A stretch of DNA of 64,000 nucleotides. It comes from Notolepis coatsorum (lineage: Eukaryota > Chordata > Actinopteri > Aulopiformes > Paralepididae). Below, in pieces: positions 45,269 to 57,043 of this stretch. The notes beneath the pieces are model-generated. The model ran no database searches, was not told the DNA's origin, and saw only the letters and a program-made list of their open reading frames with translations. A program made the position numbers and the translations under genes. Numbering within the stretch: position 1 is the first letter of the stretch; each line of letters begins with the position of its first letter. The stretch covers positions 115,417,127-115,481,126 of the forward strand of contig OZ020594.1 in assembly GCA_963971535.1 (NCBI GenBank), read 5' to 3'.

Positions 45269-46154
45269 TTGACTTAAAAAAAAATTAATTATTAAACCTC
45301 TATTTTTCATGAGGCACGTATAATCCACAGGGCACATTTACGCACACTGTGACATAGCATAACACAACAAACAAATCACACCGCAAGCAGGGCACAGACA
45401 CCAGAAATACATGTCGGCATACACTTCTAATAGGCTGGGTGCATGACTAGGGACAAGAACCCAATATTGTCATTGTATGTGTGTAGACCTAATGTTTTTT
45501 TAAATAAATGCCCAGTCACGTGCTTTGTCGCCACCTGTCAATCTGTTCTGTTATTAGCCTACACCAAGGTCCTTGATGGAAATAAGTTGATATAGACTTT
45601 ATTCTGTCAACCTTGACAATGTGCTATTGATGTAGACTAATCAAAGTATTTTAAAATGCTTTATGTCTAATAAACTAGACTAAATATAGCCTATAGAACA
45701 GATTTTTACAGCCTAATCTAGAGCGGATTTTTTTACACATTGGTTCAAACATGATCATGGAAGGTGACAACCCTAACATGTCTTGTTGTGTCACAACAGA
45801 ATGAGTAGGTGAGTGTTAGGCCTACAGAAAGTGTAATCTATTGATTGACTTGCATGACCTAGTCAATTCGGTAGAAGAGTCTGGTGGGCGAGATTATGCA
45901 TGACTAGCCTGTGATCTAAAAACTCCTGCCTGTGGCTGAATAATGAAGCCCAAAGTCGCGTCACGCGCAAGAGCATATTACCTACTTATGGCATGCTCAA
46001 TATTAAAACTCCCAACATAAACAGAGCAGAGATAAGCAATAATGAAGTCGTGTTTTGAACAGAGCAGAGATAAGCAATAATGAAGTCGTGTTTGCAGAGA
46101 TGAGCAATAATGAAGTTGTGTTTTGAACATTTATGTTGTGTTGATGGAATCACG
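45269..46154. other. Non-coding stretch with a short tandem repeat
   Basis: Mostly unique-looking AT-rich DNA. At 46018-46125 are three imperfect copies of a unit with cagagataagcaataatgaa. No gene or transposon ends were seen from 45300 to 45980. Confidence 0.5.
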
Positions 46155-46158
46155 TTAA

Positions 46159-47062
46159 CACTTTCAGTGCCCACCACGTGATAACACGTGTTATCAGCCC
46201 AATGCCTGAATGCCCACCACGACAATTATCGTTTAATTTTTTTATTAGCGATCTGAATTCATATTTCATCAACCGAGTCTCCCGTTGGTAAACCAGCCCC
46301 ATCAGGAGCTCAGATGTGAAAAAAGCGCCCCCTATCGTCTCCCAGATGGTAATGCACTCTTTTGGAATGGACTCAATAAAAATGGATGAGAAAAGAAAAA
46401 TCCGGAATCCACATTTTACTTCTCAGGCATGTAACCCGAGCCGATCGGATTCATTGTGTAACCCTCAGAACAGCGTGGAATACATGTGTACAATATGTAG
46501 CGTTGGATCAATAAAAGCGATCGATTTTTGGAATGGCGATCAGGAATTGGAATGATCTTTTTGGAGAACATCTGATCTGAGGTAAGGAATCTATTTTACA
46601 AGTCTTGGGATAATCAGAGTTATCTGTGCGCGATCGCTTTGAGGAAATCAGAGAATCGATTTTTCAGATCGCCTATATAGCGTGCATACGTACACATATA
46701 CTATCGATAATCTAGCGTTTATTTGAAAACGATTCATAAATAGGCCGAAACATGACAACGTTTTTGTGTATTCTAGAATATTCCAGAAAAGGGCGATTAT
46801 CATGGAATATTTATATTTTCCTTGAAAACGAGGGCTTTTCAAAATGCTATAAAACGGAAATGAACCGATAAAAAAACAATCCGCTTCGACAATGTTGACT
46901 GGAAAACGAGTCATTGATAAGAGATGGGCAGATTAGACACATAGCCATAATTTAAAACATAGATTAGGCGTTATTGAAGTGCCAGCCACGACAGCCAGTT
47001 ATTGAAGTGGATGGTGGGCATTCAAGCACAAAATCGTGCGCCCCCTGCTGGCACTGAAAGTG
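46159..47062. mobile_element. piggyBac-like MITE (type 1)
   Basis: TTAA lies at 46155-46158 and 47063-47066. The ends are cactttcagtgcc and ggcactgaaagtg, an exact 13-bp terminal inverted repeat. The interior carries the complement of ttcaaataaacgctagatta. Confidence 0.9.
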
Positions 47063-47159
47063 TTAATATAGAGAGATGAAAACAATCCAATACGTTATTT
47101 CGATTGATATGAATAGCTAGTTACGTTAATATAGAGAGATGAAAACAATACGTTATTTA

Positions 47160-48100
47160 TAGGGGTGGGAATCACCAGTTTCATCACGATACGATATCGA
47201 TTCTTTGGACAACGATACGATATTTGCCGATATCACAAAGTCTGCCACGATACGATATGATTCGATTCAGGTGCCTGCGATCGATATGAGGCGATATTAT
47301 GTGCCCATTTAACACAATCAGTCATATTTAGATCAACTAAAAAAAGGCTATGGAAATATCAATTGACGTTTTTATTTTTGAGCTCTTCCAGACATTTAAA
47401 CTAAAAACTATCTATTGTTTTTAATACAAATAGACCTCCTGTTCAGTGTAAAGTGCCACGTTTTTATATATTGAGCTTTAAACTTTTAAGTAAAATGTTT
47501 TGGAACTCACAACACGCAAGCTAAAACCCCTTCCTCTCCCAAACCGTTCCTACAATTGTTTTATGTTGCATGATGATCATGAATACATTCATTATGTATT
47601 CATGTTTAAATATCAACATTATCTGTCCATCCTCAGTAAATAATATCAATATAATAATACTCCTGACTTCATCTGGTATTTTCAAACGCGCACACACACA
47701 CAGACAGAATGCCCCCGCCCGCCCCTCCTCCTTCCCCTCTCTCTCCGTTTCTCTCTCTTAGCTTAGTTAGCTTAAGCAGCTAATGTAACGTTAATTTAGG
47801 TCTGCCCACGCGACGTGGGCATAAAAGAATGGCGACGATGCAAAGCATGTTAGATGTATTTGACCTGTTGCGGGGGGAAAACTGCACAGACTAATATCGG
47901 CTCGCAAAATAGAGGCTCCCTAGCGCTGCTCTGCTACACGGAGTTTCACAATATTGGCCGCGGGGCGGATATGACGTCGCTGGATTTTCAAAATAAGAGT
48001 ATCGCAATATGAATCGATCTTTTTACGTTGCATCGATCCTATTTGATTATTGATAATAGATCGATATATCGATCTGGATCGATGTATCGTCCCACCCCTA
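47160..48100. mobile_element. hAT-like element, TIR taggggtgggaatc
   Basis: It begins taggggtgggaatcaccag and ends atcgtcccacccct plus A. The exact duplication gttattta is at 47152-47159 and 48101-48108. The ends are full of atcgat/cgatac words. It carries a CA-rich spot near 47690 and a CpG-rich 3' half. An inverted, interrupted relative lies at 32926-34061. Confidence 0.9.
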
Positions 48101-48235
48101 GTTATTTATATTGATGTGATGTTGATTGATATGAATAGCTAGTTACGATTTAATATAGAGAGATGAAAACAATACGTTATTTATATTGATGTGATGTCCG
48201 ACTTGGGCTGTGGAACTGAACGACTTGGGCTGTGG

Positions 48236-48400
48236 AACTGAAAGCTAGGCGCGATTGTTAGGAGTAACGCGATTGGGCGCTGAGAGAAACGTCAGTGGCC
48301 AATCAGGCCGCGCAAACCGAACACGGAAGTGCAACCCCCTTAGGGAAAGTATTCACGGCCCCAGGACCACCGCTCCGGTACGCCGCTCACCTGGACGCGC
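48236..48400. repeat. Partial arm of the gattgggcgctgagag element
   Basis: The sequence gcgattgggcgctgagag through agtattcacggcc is inverted relative to 48409-48490 and parallel to 49495-49577. It is a third arm copy next to the 48409-49577 element and makes a hairpin with its left arm. Confidence 0.75.
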
Positions 48401-48408
48401 CGTGCGGC

Positions 48409-49577
48409 TGAATACTTTACCCAAGGCAGTTGTCCTTCCGCGTTCGGTTTGCGCACCCTGATTGGCCTCTCAGCGCCCAATCGTGTTAGCCCTACTATCG
48501 CTGCACGGAGGAATACTATCCTCAAGTTAACCTAATTTATACAAATGGAAGTATTGATTTCGCCGTAACGAATCATTAAAAAAATATACCGTTAATGGGA
48601 ATATGTTGTTTCTTTACACATATGTTGGATTATGTAATTGGTTTGTCATGACAAACCAATAAAAAATCGTGAATTAACCGGTGGTTATCCTATTATATTA
48701 ACATAGCTACAACAACACACAGTAACGTTAACTTTAGGTTAGTTTTAACGTTAGCTAGCAGCAGGGATGGGCGCCTTTGTGCAAATGCAGGCAGCTACAG
48801 GCACTCGAGGTGGAAGAGCTGCTGAATTTAATCGGCAGGAGAGAGAGAGCTCGTCAAAGCCGGATATGTCCCTGTGGCTGTGGTGTGGTTGTAGGCACGA
48901 AAATGCAGCTCGAACTACCTGTTATATTAAATTAATTGATTGCTGTTTAACTTGTCCATGTCCAGTCCTTTTGATTAGCCCCACCGTTCATTGTAAACAA
49001 TGATGCATGTAATTATATTAACGTTACTGTGTGTTGTTGTAGCTATGTTAATATAATAGGATAACCACCGGTTAATTGGCGTTTATTTTTTTGAGGGGGC
49101 AGCGGTGGCCTAATGGATAGAGAAGCAGGTTTGTGACCGGAAGGTCGCCGGTTCGATCCCCGGGACCGGCAGGAAAAATCTGCCGCTGAAGTGCCCTTGA
49201 GCAAGGCACTTAACCCCCAACTGCTCCAGTGGAGTTGCTCAGTGGCCAATGGTGTCAGACTGTGGTTGTACTGGGCAGCTCCCAGGTATGAATGGAACTG
49301 TATGAATGTGAAGCAGGGCGTAGCTGAAAAAGAGCATCTGTGCTCAGCGAACCTACCCTGGGTAAATAAAGGTTAAACAAAATATTCCAGTTAACGGTAT
49401 ATTTTTTTAATGATTCGTTACGGCGAAATCAATACTTCCATTTGTATACCTAAATTAGGTTAACTTGAGGATAGTATTACTCCGTAGGGCTAACGCGATT
49501 GGGCGCTGAGAGGCCAATCAGGGCGCGCAAACCGAACGCGGAAGGACAACTGCCTTGGGTAAAGTATTCACGCGCCC
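48409..49577. mobile_element. Palindromic hAT-like element with inner foldback and SINE
   Basis: The left arm (48409 to about 48595) and right arm (about 49384-49577) are inverse-complementary, for example gcccaatcgtgttagcccta and its counterpart. The duplication cgtgcggc lies at 48401-48408 and 49578-49585. The right end has about 6 extra bases. A second inverted pair is nested inside (taaccggtggttatcctatt at 48674 and its complement near 49053). A SINE (49094-49378) sits in the right half. Confidence 0.75.
49094..49378 (+). mobile_element. tRNA-derived SINE, about 285 bp
   Basis: The A box tggcctaatgg is at 49106-49116 and the B box ggttcgatccc at 49150-49160. The body contains cccttgagcaaggcacttaa, a core seen in widespread teleost SINEs. 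The 3' end is ggtaaataaaggttaaa. It interrupts the palindromic element and is therefore younger than it. Confidence 0.88.
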
Positions 49578-49585
49578 CGTGCGGC

Positions 49586-50534
49586 ACATGGAACGCACCA
49601 TTCCTCTTCTGAAAAACATTCTTGTACCTGTCGCACATTCCTAACTTGTAAACCTGTCTGCTTGGGAGGTCACAATTAAAACCAACCTAAACCGCTCCAT
49701 TCTCTCTCCTTCTGTGTTCTGCAATTGGGCTCCGCCAACCCCTATCCTAACACCATATAGGCCTTACCTTCACTCGGATGTACCCCAAAAAGAATATTCC
49801 AATTATCTGATCGCGAGTCCCAGTATTGGTGTCGAACGTGTCGCCAATATAATCCGCCACGCATCATGGACCGGGAGCAATTCACGCTTCTCAATCCGAT
49901 CGGGACAACCGGTCCCCTTGCCCCAGACCCGGCGCCATGGGCGGCTTTAGGGGGCCTGGCCCGCCCACTGAGTCAGCTGTGCCCGCCCTGGCGAAATGAC
50001 TAACCTCGTTCCCAGTTTTATCTCCTCCGTGAGATAAGTAAGGGATAATGTATAGCTACGAGGTCATTGTCGCAAAATAATTGACCGACACAGAGTTTAA
50101 AATACCGAGGCGCCTCGCCGAGGTGTTTTAAACGTCAGTGAAGGTCAATTATTTTGCGACAATGATCGAGTATAGCTATACATTATCCCGCTTATTACAT
50201 GGCTAGCTTACTAACAATATACCTAATTCATTTTACATCGTCAAGACGAGATCAAATGCAGACGCAGTTCTGTTCTGGCTCCACTGTCATCGTCACACAC
50301 ACTCCGCTGTCAGTGCAGCCAGCAGGTGTGTCTGATTGGCTGCACTGATGCAGTGTCAGTGGCCTTGATTGCGAACACCTGCGCACAGCGGTCATTATTG
50401 TTCCACAGAGGTCCGTTATCGAGTAATATTGGACCTTTGACGAGCGCTATTGACCAATCACAAGCAAGCATTTCGGCGAATGTGAAAACGCCATGTAATA
50501 AAGCCTGGTAAAGAACTCTGTATGGGGCTGCGGC
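49586..50534. other. Non-coding stretch with a 50-kb hairpin
   Basis: 49590-49990 has no gene. Short matches to type 1 TTAA-element interiors occur near 49790 (agaatattccaattatctga). 50030-50200 is a hairpin: gggataatgtatagcta and aaaataattgac at the left, their complements at the right, around a gcgcctcgcc loop. 50200-50530 shows no further structure. Confidence 0.55.
50046..50191. repeat. Hairpin with arms of about 50-60 bp
   Basis: The left arm includes gggataatgtatagctacga and cattgtcgcaaaataattga. The right arm includes tcaattattttgcgacaatg and tatagctatacattatccc. The centre is a small palindrome, gaggcgcctcg. Probably a foldback MITE. Confidence 0.8.
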
Positions 50535-51473
50535 AGCGTCTATGCCTTCTACAACGCTGTTCGGTTTCCGGGTTCCTCTGATTGGCCACTAAGCCCACGT
50601 GACCCTACGCTAGCACGCCCCCCATATCGCCGCCAGTTTGTGCGACAAGCCCCTTCAATGACAGAGCTCCCATATTTGCGAATGCATAAACTATATCTTA
50701 AAGTATGTGTCTAATATGGCTGTAGCTTATCAATGATTTGTTTTGTTTACATCAGGGTGAACGCTGTTGCATTCGCAAATATGAGAGCCAGCAATACGCA
50801 GCTATGTTGTTTCTTTACACATATGTTGGATTATGTAATTGGTTTTTCATGACAAACAAATAAAAAATCTGACTTGTTTTGTTTACATCAGGGTGAACGC
50901 TGTTGCATTCGCAAATATGAGAGCCAGCAATACGCAGCTATGTTGTTTCTTTACACATATGTTGGATTATGTAATTGGTTTGTCATGACAAACCAATAAA
51001 AAATCGGACTTGTTTTGTTTACATCAGGGTGAACGCTGTTGCATTCGCAAATATGAGAGCCAGCAATACGCAGCTATGTTGTTTCTTTACACATATGTTG
51101 GATTATGTAATTGGTTTGTCATGACAAACCAATAAAAAATCGGACTTGTTTTGTTTACATCAGGGTGAACGCTGTTGCATTCGCAAATATGAGAGCCAGC
51201 AATACGCAGCTATGTTGTTTCTTTACACATACGTTGGATTATGTAATTGGTTTGTCATGATTGGTTTGTCATCATGACAAACCAATAAAAAAATCGCTAC
51301 TTTACATCAGGGTGAACGCTGTTACGCTGCCACCACCCTTGCGAATGTCATTGAAGGGGCTTGTCGCGCGAACTTGTGGCGATAAGGGGAGCGTGCTAGG
51401 GTAGGGTCACGTGGGCTTAGTGGCCAATCAGAGGAACCCGGAAACCGAACAGTGTTGTAGAAGGCATAGACGC
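50535..51473. mobile_element. Palindromic hAT-like element with promoter-like arms, copy 3
   Basis: It begins agcgtctatgccttctacaa and ends with the complement (gtagaaggcatagacgc). The exact duplication gctgcggc is at 50527-50534 and 51474-51481. The arms contain ggtttccgggttcctctgat, gattggccac and cacgtgacc as in copies 1 and 2. The middle is a tandem array of 136-bp units. Confidence 0.88.
50735..51290. repeat. 136-bp tandem repeat, about four copies
   Basis: Units start near 50735, 50871, 51007 and 51143 and carry tgttttgtttacatcagggt, gcattcgcaaatatgagagc and ggtttgtcatgacaaaccaa, itself a small palindrome. The last unit has an extra partial hairpin. The same ggttt-palindrome segment occurs singly at 26185 and 48640. 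Confidence 0.93.
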
Positions 51474-51481
51474 GCTGCGGC

Positions 51482-52154
51482 ACTGCAGATATACCCTACT
51501 CAAAGAACTACCAAATGACCCGCCCTACTCTGCCTGTGATTGGCTTACACTGATTCCTAGTTTCCTACTACCCAGTCGGAGCTCTGCTACTACCTAGCCA
51601 ATGTAACGTACTAGCCAATCACAGGCAGAGTAGTGTGTACTGTACTCATACCGGCGTCGCCATCTTTGAAAAGGTAGCGTAGCTAAATATAATGGATAAT
51701 TATGGACATCAGACTTTTTTTTTTTTTTTTTTAAGTACGACAGCTGGGTCGGAGAATCGTGAGAAAACGGGCAGCGTGGGAGGATGTGCCAGTTCGGGCC
51801 ACAGCAGCACTGTCACTGATCTGATCATCTGAATAATAACACGACTACAAGCAGTGCCACTCCCCCTAGTAGCGTGGGCTCTGATGTCAACAACAACACT
51901 GCTAGCATTCATGCTAGGAGCAGCTACGGGCCATTGCAGGCTACTACAGCGTCAAGAGATCTTGGTACTGCGAAGCCCAACAACAGAATAAAGCAAGACA
52001 TTTCCTACACGCCTTTTCTCTGGGAAAAAAATATCATTCTGCAGTGCACTCTGCAGCTCCTGGTATGGAAGATTTGACTGGCTGGAATACTCAATTCAGG
52101 CAGATGCTGCATTTTGCTTCCCATGCAGGTACAGTACTGTACATCTGTATGTAT
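51482..52154. other. MITE fragment and non-coding flank
   Basis: Inverted words ccctactctgcctgtgattg (51522) and aatcacaggcagagtag (51615) form a hairpin, possibly a MITE. A poly-T run lies at 51715-51732. From 51740 to 52130 I see no reliable gene. Confidence 0.45.
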
Positions 52155-52312
52155 GTCATAAATGTCATGATTAATTGAAAATGGGGGACCCTGATGTAAA
52201 CAAAACAAAAGTATTTTTCTGGTCTGCATCCCCTTAAAAAATGTGTGTATTGAACCGTACTGTATTGTACCCATTCTGCAATCTGTTAATAAAGTTTTCA
52301 ATCAATCAGGAT
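52155..52312 (+). mobile_element. LINE-B tail
   Basis: Contains taattgaaaatgggggaccc, catccccttaaaaaatgtg and ends in (aatc)n. 5'-truncated. Confidence 0.85.
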
Positions 52313-52316
52313 GTTT

Positions 52317-52630
52317 CAGCACATACAGTAGGTGTTTAGTCTCAGCAGCACATACAGTAGGTGTTTAGTTTCAGCAGCACATACAGTAGGTGTTTAGTTT
52401 CAGCAGCACATACAGTAGGTGTTTAGTTTCAGCAGCACATACAGTAGGTGTTTAGTCTCAGCAGCACATACAGTAGGTGTTTAGTCTCAGCAGCACATAC
52501 AGTAGGTGTTTAGTTTCAGCAGCACATACAGTAGGTGTTTAGTCTCAGCAGCACATACAGTAGGTGTTTAGTCTCAGCAGCACATACAGTAGGTGTTTAG
52601 TCTCAGCAGCACATACAGTAGGTGTTTAGT
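52317..52630. repeat. 29-bp minisatellite, about 11 copies
   Basis: Head-to-tail units containing cacatacagtaggtgtttag plus tctcagcag or tttcagcag. The single c/t difference is distributed among units, so a common variant spread with the expansion. Begins at the tail of a LINE-B copy. Confidence 0.97.
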
Positions 52631-52879
52631 TTGAGAAGGACTTAACAAAAAAGTTCAGGAATGAGTGGAGGGACAGTGTTTTAACTGCCGCTCGGCTCTA
52701 CTAATAATGGGTGAGTAGCCTGTGGAGGAATTTTGTTTGCTTTTTTATACACCTTCTTTTTGTCAGTTCAGTTTGTCCGTGAATTCAAAAGTGTTGAATA
52801 AATGGAGACCCTCCAAAGATATATATCCGTTCAGTCTGTTTTTGTATAAGTGAATGTTCTTAAGATACACTACACGACC

Positions 52880-53134
52880 AAGGTACCCATGTACATGTCA
52901 AAATACTTCCCAAAGGTCAGTGAATACCACGATCACAACACCAGAGGGAGCTCCACAAATCATGTTAAACCCAGATTCGGCTCAAATAAGGGACTAAACA
53001 CGTTTCGCAATTATGCCACATCAATGTGGAACGCCCTACCCAAAGCTGTAAAGGAATGTGGATCACTACCCACTTTCAAAACCTCTCTCAAGGGACACCT
53101 ACGGGAGACTGCAATTCAACACTGGCCCCTGTAA
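52880..53134 (+). pseudogene. LINE-B ORF2 C-terminal fragment
   Basis: Reads VPMYMSKYFPKVSEYHDHN, then TRGSS and FRNYATSMWNALPKAVKE, then LKGHLRETAIQHWPL and stop. The 'NTRG...WNaLP...lK.hL' order is that of the C-terminal region of L2/Rex-type LINE proteins. The endonuclease and RT are missing because of 5' truncation. Confidence 0.78.
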
Positions 53135-53650
53135 ATATCCTAACCCAACCCCCTCCAATGTACAGTAATTTACCTAGTATGGTTTTGTCAATAGTCCAAT
53201 GTACAATTTTGTTTGTTTGTACAGTGTCTCCCCCCCCCCCTCAATGTACAGTTTTGCTTGTATATACAGTGTGCCCCCCCCCCAACCACCTCCAATGTAG
53301 ATTACCCAGTATGGTTGTCAATATCCCAGTGTACCCAACCCCCCCCCCACCCAACCTCCTCCAATGTACAGTTTCTACGTCAAATGTATATACTCCCTTT
53401 TCCTGACTCCTTCTGTATCACAAACAGTACTGTATTTGCAAATCTGGTATGTCATAAATGTATAGATGTAGCAGTACTGACTATCTGTATGTCATATATG
53501 TCCAGATGAATTGAAAATGGGGGACCCTGATGTAAACAAGACGAAAGTCTTTCTCTGGTCTGCATCCCCTTAACAATTGTGTGTATTGAGCTGTACTGTA
53601 TTGTACCCATTCTGCAATCTGTTAATAAAGTTTTCAATCAATCAATCAAT
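52880..53650 (+). mobile_element. LINE-B 3' end with C-terminal coding sequence
   Basis: This is the most informative LINE-B copy. An ORF2 C-terminus (to 53134) is followed by a 3' UTR with ccccccc/aatgtacag blocks, gaattgaaaatgggggaccc, an aataaag signal and an (aatc)n tail at 53637-53650. It links the many short tails in the window to a LINE family distinct from LINE-A. Confidence 0.88.
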
Positions 53651-54143
53651 TAAGAGAGAGAGAAATTAGATTTTTCAGTTGCCTCCCTGCTGTTTAGTTC
53701 AGCACTGTGGGCAGCACCAAGCAAGCCACAGCGCCGCTGTCCCAGCTGAAACAGATGAAAGGGAACCTGTTATGTTGAAAAATCATTGCCCCCCCGAGAA
53801 CATTTTATGCCCCCCCGCTCATTTGTTTCTGCAGCCTGGTCTGCCTTGCCCGACCAATAGAAATCCGACCGGAGACCTCTGATCGACCCACAGGCCAAGA
53901 TATCATGTTTCAAAGGGTGCTCGATACTGCCACCTGGGTGGATGCAGCCGGTATTGCACATTGGCATTCTCAAAATGATTCCCCATGTTAACCCAGATGT
54001 CCGTGTGCCTGTAATGAATGGAAATAACGATGAAAACCTGACTATACTCGGGTCTGGTGCTGAACATTCGGCGAGTTAACCCGACTATCATCGGGTATGG
54101 CGTCCAAAGTGTTAACCATGCAGATAACGTGCGTATCAACCTC
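53651..54143. other. Non-coding; TTAA-element end at 54113
   Basis: A type 1 TTAA end reads gcgtccaaagtgttaac at 54102-54118, with gcctgtaatgaatgg and other unmatched sequence before it. Its partner end was not found. No gene was seen. Confidence 0.45.
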
Positions 54144-54147
54144 TTAA

Positions 54148-54327
54148 CCTCTTCCGCCCGTGCGGTCCGTCGGCGGACCGCAAATTACATCACGTCATAA
54201 ATCAACCTCTCCAGACTGTGACAATTATCGTTTTTCTTCTCAAACGTATTCAAGTATAAACATCATAACCATGTCACAACAGCAGTTATAAAGTATATTA
54301 TTATCAATACGTTAGTTTACCAATAGG
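54148..54327. mobile_element. Short TTAA-bounded MITE, about 180 bp
   Basis: TTAA lies at 54144-54147 and 54328-54331. It begins cctcttccgcccgtgcgg and ends tttaccaatagg. It is inverted relative to the copies at 57044-57213 and 58895-59063. Confidence 0.82.
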
Positions 54328-54332
54328 TTAAA

Positions 54333-56136
54333 GTTTTATTAGTGCGATTTTAGTATTAGTTTTTGTGCTGTTTTGATCGCGTCAGCCATTCTGTCAGCCA
54401 TTTTGAAAGATTTACCAATGGGAATTGTAGTTATTTTTTTACGCCATTTTGAGGAGGACATCGATGGCTTTCAATGAGCGATGGAATTTTTCAGAACGAC
54501 ACTTCCCAAAGGCCTCTATGGGGCTTCAAGCTAATTACTTATGTATGAATTCTTATCTCTTATTACTCTGGATAATAAATCACAAAACGTAACGTTATTG
54601 GCATATATTGGAGCGCAGTTCGTTTCTCTCCCCTATTTTTAGCATGTAGCAACAATCAGATTTGAAATTAGTTTCAAATTTGTGGCACTCTGGCCAGAAT
54701 AATAAACCTACTGTACATACAGTAGATTTCATTATCTTATGCACGCCTGGTGATACTAAATCCAAATTGAACAAATTGAATTTGAAAGATAAGATTTGGC
54801 ACAATCCATAAATGTGCGAATTGGCTATAATAAGGTAATTTATAAGCCTGCTATTTATTCTATGTTCTATAATAATATTTCAAATTGCATTGGTCCGGAT
54901 GGGAGAATTCAGTACTGTATCTACAAAACCTTCTGTTTAATCATCTTCCCTTTATTAATTTCCTTTAGATTTTTTGTACACGTGATCGCAAGAGGGTACT
55001 GAACAAGCTCAGTGGCAGTTTTTCATGTCTAGTCATTTTTAGCATGGTGTTATTCACTGTCAAAGATGCAAAGAAAAATCATAATTCATATTCTCCTTTG
55101 TTTCATCACAATTTAAGCAAGCCTAGTAATAGACACAATATTTCTGACATGGGAATACATTCACTGAGGTCCATAGATGTCCCTAGATACCAAGAATACA
55201 AATAACATGCAAATGGACCTTGTAGAAGTGGAGCAATATTCCATTTACTTACCAAAGTAAATGGAATATTGCTCCAGTTCTACAAGGTCCATTTGCATGT
55301 TCTTGGTAGCTAGCGACATCTATGGTCCTCAGTGAATGTATTCCCAGTGTCAGAAATATTGTGTCTATTACTAGGCTTCCTTAAATTGTGATGAAACAAA
55401 GGAGAATATGAATTATGATTTTTCTTTGCATCTTTGACAGTGAATAACACCATACTAAAAATGACCAGACATGAAACACTCCCACTGAGCTCGTTCAGTA
55501 CCTTCTTGCGATCATGTGTACAAAAAACCTTAGGACATCAATAGGGAAGATGATTAAACGGAAGGTTTTGTAGATGCAGTACTGAATTCTGCCATCCGGA
55601 CCCATGCAATTTGAAATATTATTATAGAATATGAGGAGACCTTATTATAGCCAACTTGCACATTTATGGTTTGGGCCAAATCTCCTCTTTCAAATGTCAG
55701 AGTTCAATTTGGATTTAGTATCGGCAGGCGTGCATCGAGAATGAAGATGAAATCTACTGTGTACAGTAGGTTTTTTATTCTTGCGACAGCTCCGCCATTT
55801 TGAAACTGATTTCAAATCGGATGGTTGCTAAATGTTCACAATAGGGGAGACAAACCAACTGCGCTCCAATATATGCCAATAACGTTCAGTTTTGTGGTAT
55901 ATAATCCAGAGTAATAAGAGAAATAAAAAAAATTCATACACAAGTAATTTGCTTGAAGGCAGTTAGAAGCCGTTGGGAAGTGTAGTTTTTCAAAATGCCA
56001 ATGCTCATTGAGATCCCTGGATGTCCTCTTCCCCAAATGACTACAATCGTCATCATTCAGCGACAGCCGCTAATTCAAAATGGCCGATCTCCGTGAATAA
56101 TACAACACAAAAAAAATTATCTCACTAATAACACTA
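54333..56136. repeat. Near-continuous palindrome of about 1.8 kb
   Basis: The arms, about 54333-55250 and 55256-56136, are inverse-complementary over almost their whole length. The centre is ggaatattgctcca and its complement around a 5-bp loop near 55253. Inner arms match closely; outer arms have diverged by substitutions and short indels. One arm's inner part also occurs alone at 34290-34565. No long open frame. A foldback element of this size is unusual. Confidence 0.9.
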
Positions 56137-56137
56137 A

Positions 56138-57039
56138 CATTTTCAGTGCCGGCCACGTTGATTAATGTCCTTGAGTGCCATCATCCACTTCAATGATGGC
56201 GTTAAAAACGCATAATCTATGTGTCTAATCTGCGATTCGCTTATCAATGACTTGTTTGCAGTCAACATTGTCGAAACTGATTGTTTTTTAATCGGTTCAT
56301 ATCCTTTTTATAGCATTTCGAAAAGCTATTGTTTTCTCGAAAATTTCAGGGAAAATAGAAAGATTCCGTCATAAACGGCATTTATTGGAATATTCTCGAA
56401 TACACTAGACACGTTGTCATTTGTCGGCCTATTTATGAATCGTTTTCAAATAAACGCTAGATTATCGATAGTATATGTGTACTTATGCACGCTATAGAAG
56501 CGAGCTGAGAAATCGATTATCTTATTTCCTCAACAGCACACACACACACACACATATACACATACGGGACACGCTGTTATCTCAGTGAAAACAGCTCTGA
56601 TTATCCTAAAACTGGTAACATAGACTCCTTACCTTAGATCAGATGTTCTCCAAAAAGATTATTCCAATTCCTGATCGCCATTCCAAATATCGATCGCGTT
56701 GATTGATTGATTATTGGCTGCTGTAAATATATATTCCAGGCTGCTTTCCATCTCGCGATCACTTCCCTCTTCATCAGACGGCTCGCCAGCATAGTGGAGC
56801 CAATAGGCTCCCCCCCCCACAGATCCACAAGTGTAATCGAATGGCCTGCAGTTACATAGGGATAGACGATAGGGGGCTGTATTTTCCCATCGGAGCTCCT
56901 AGAGGGGCTGCTGTACCAACGGGAGACTCGGTTGATGAAACATGAATTCAGATCGCAAAAAAAATAAAAGACAATTAGCGTCGTCTGCATTCAACGGGCG
57001 GGGCGTAATAACGACATGTCGTGGCTGGCACTCAAAGTG
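56138..57039. mobile_element. piggyBac-like MITE (type 1), altered left target
   Basis: The left end is acattttcagtgcc preceded by CTAA rather than TTAA. The right end is ggcactcaaagtg followed by TTAA (57040-57043). The interior tcaaataaacgctagattat is shared with the other type 1 copies. It directly abuts the palindrome on the left and a short TTAA MITE on the right. Confidence 0.8.
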
Positions 57040-57043
57040 TTAA

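Noticed and set aside
49094..49170. Possible tRNA gene with a good B box
   Set aside because: It continues directly into a SINE body containing cccttgagcaaggcacttaa, so it is a SINE head.
52317..52630. CRISPR-like 29-bp repeats
   Set aside because: Repeats are head to tail without spacers, so a minisatellite.
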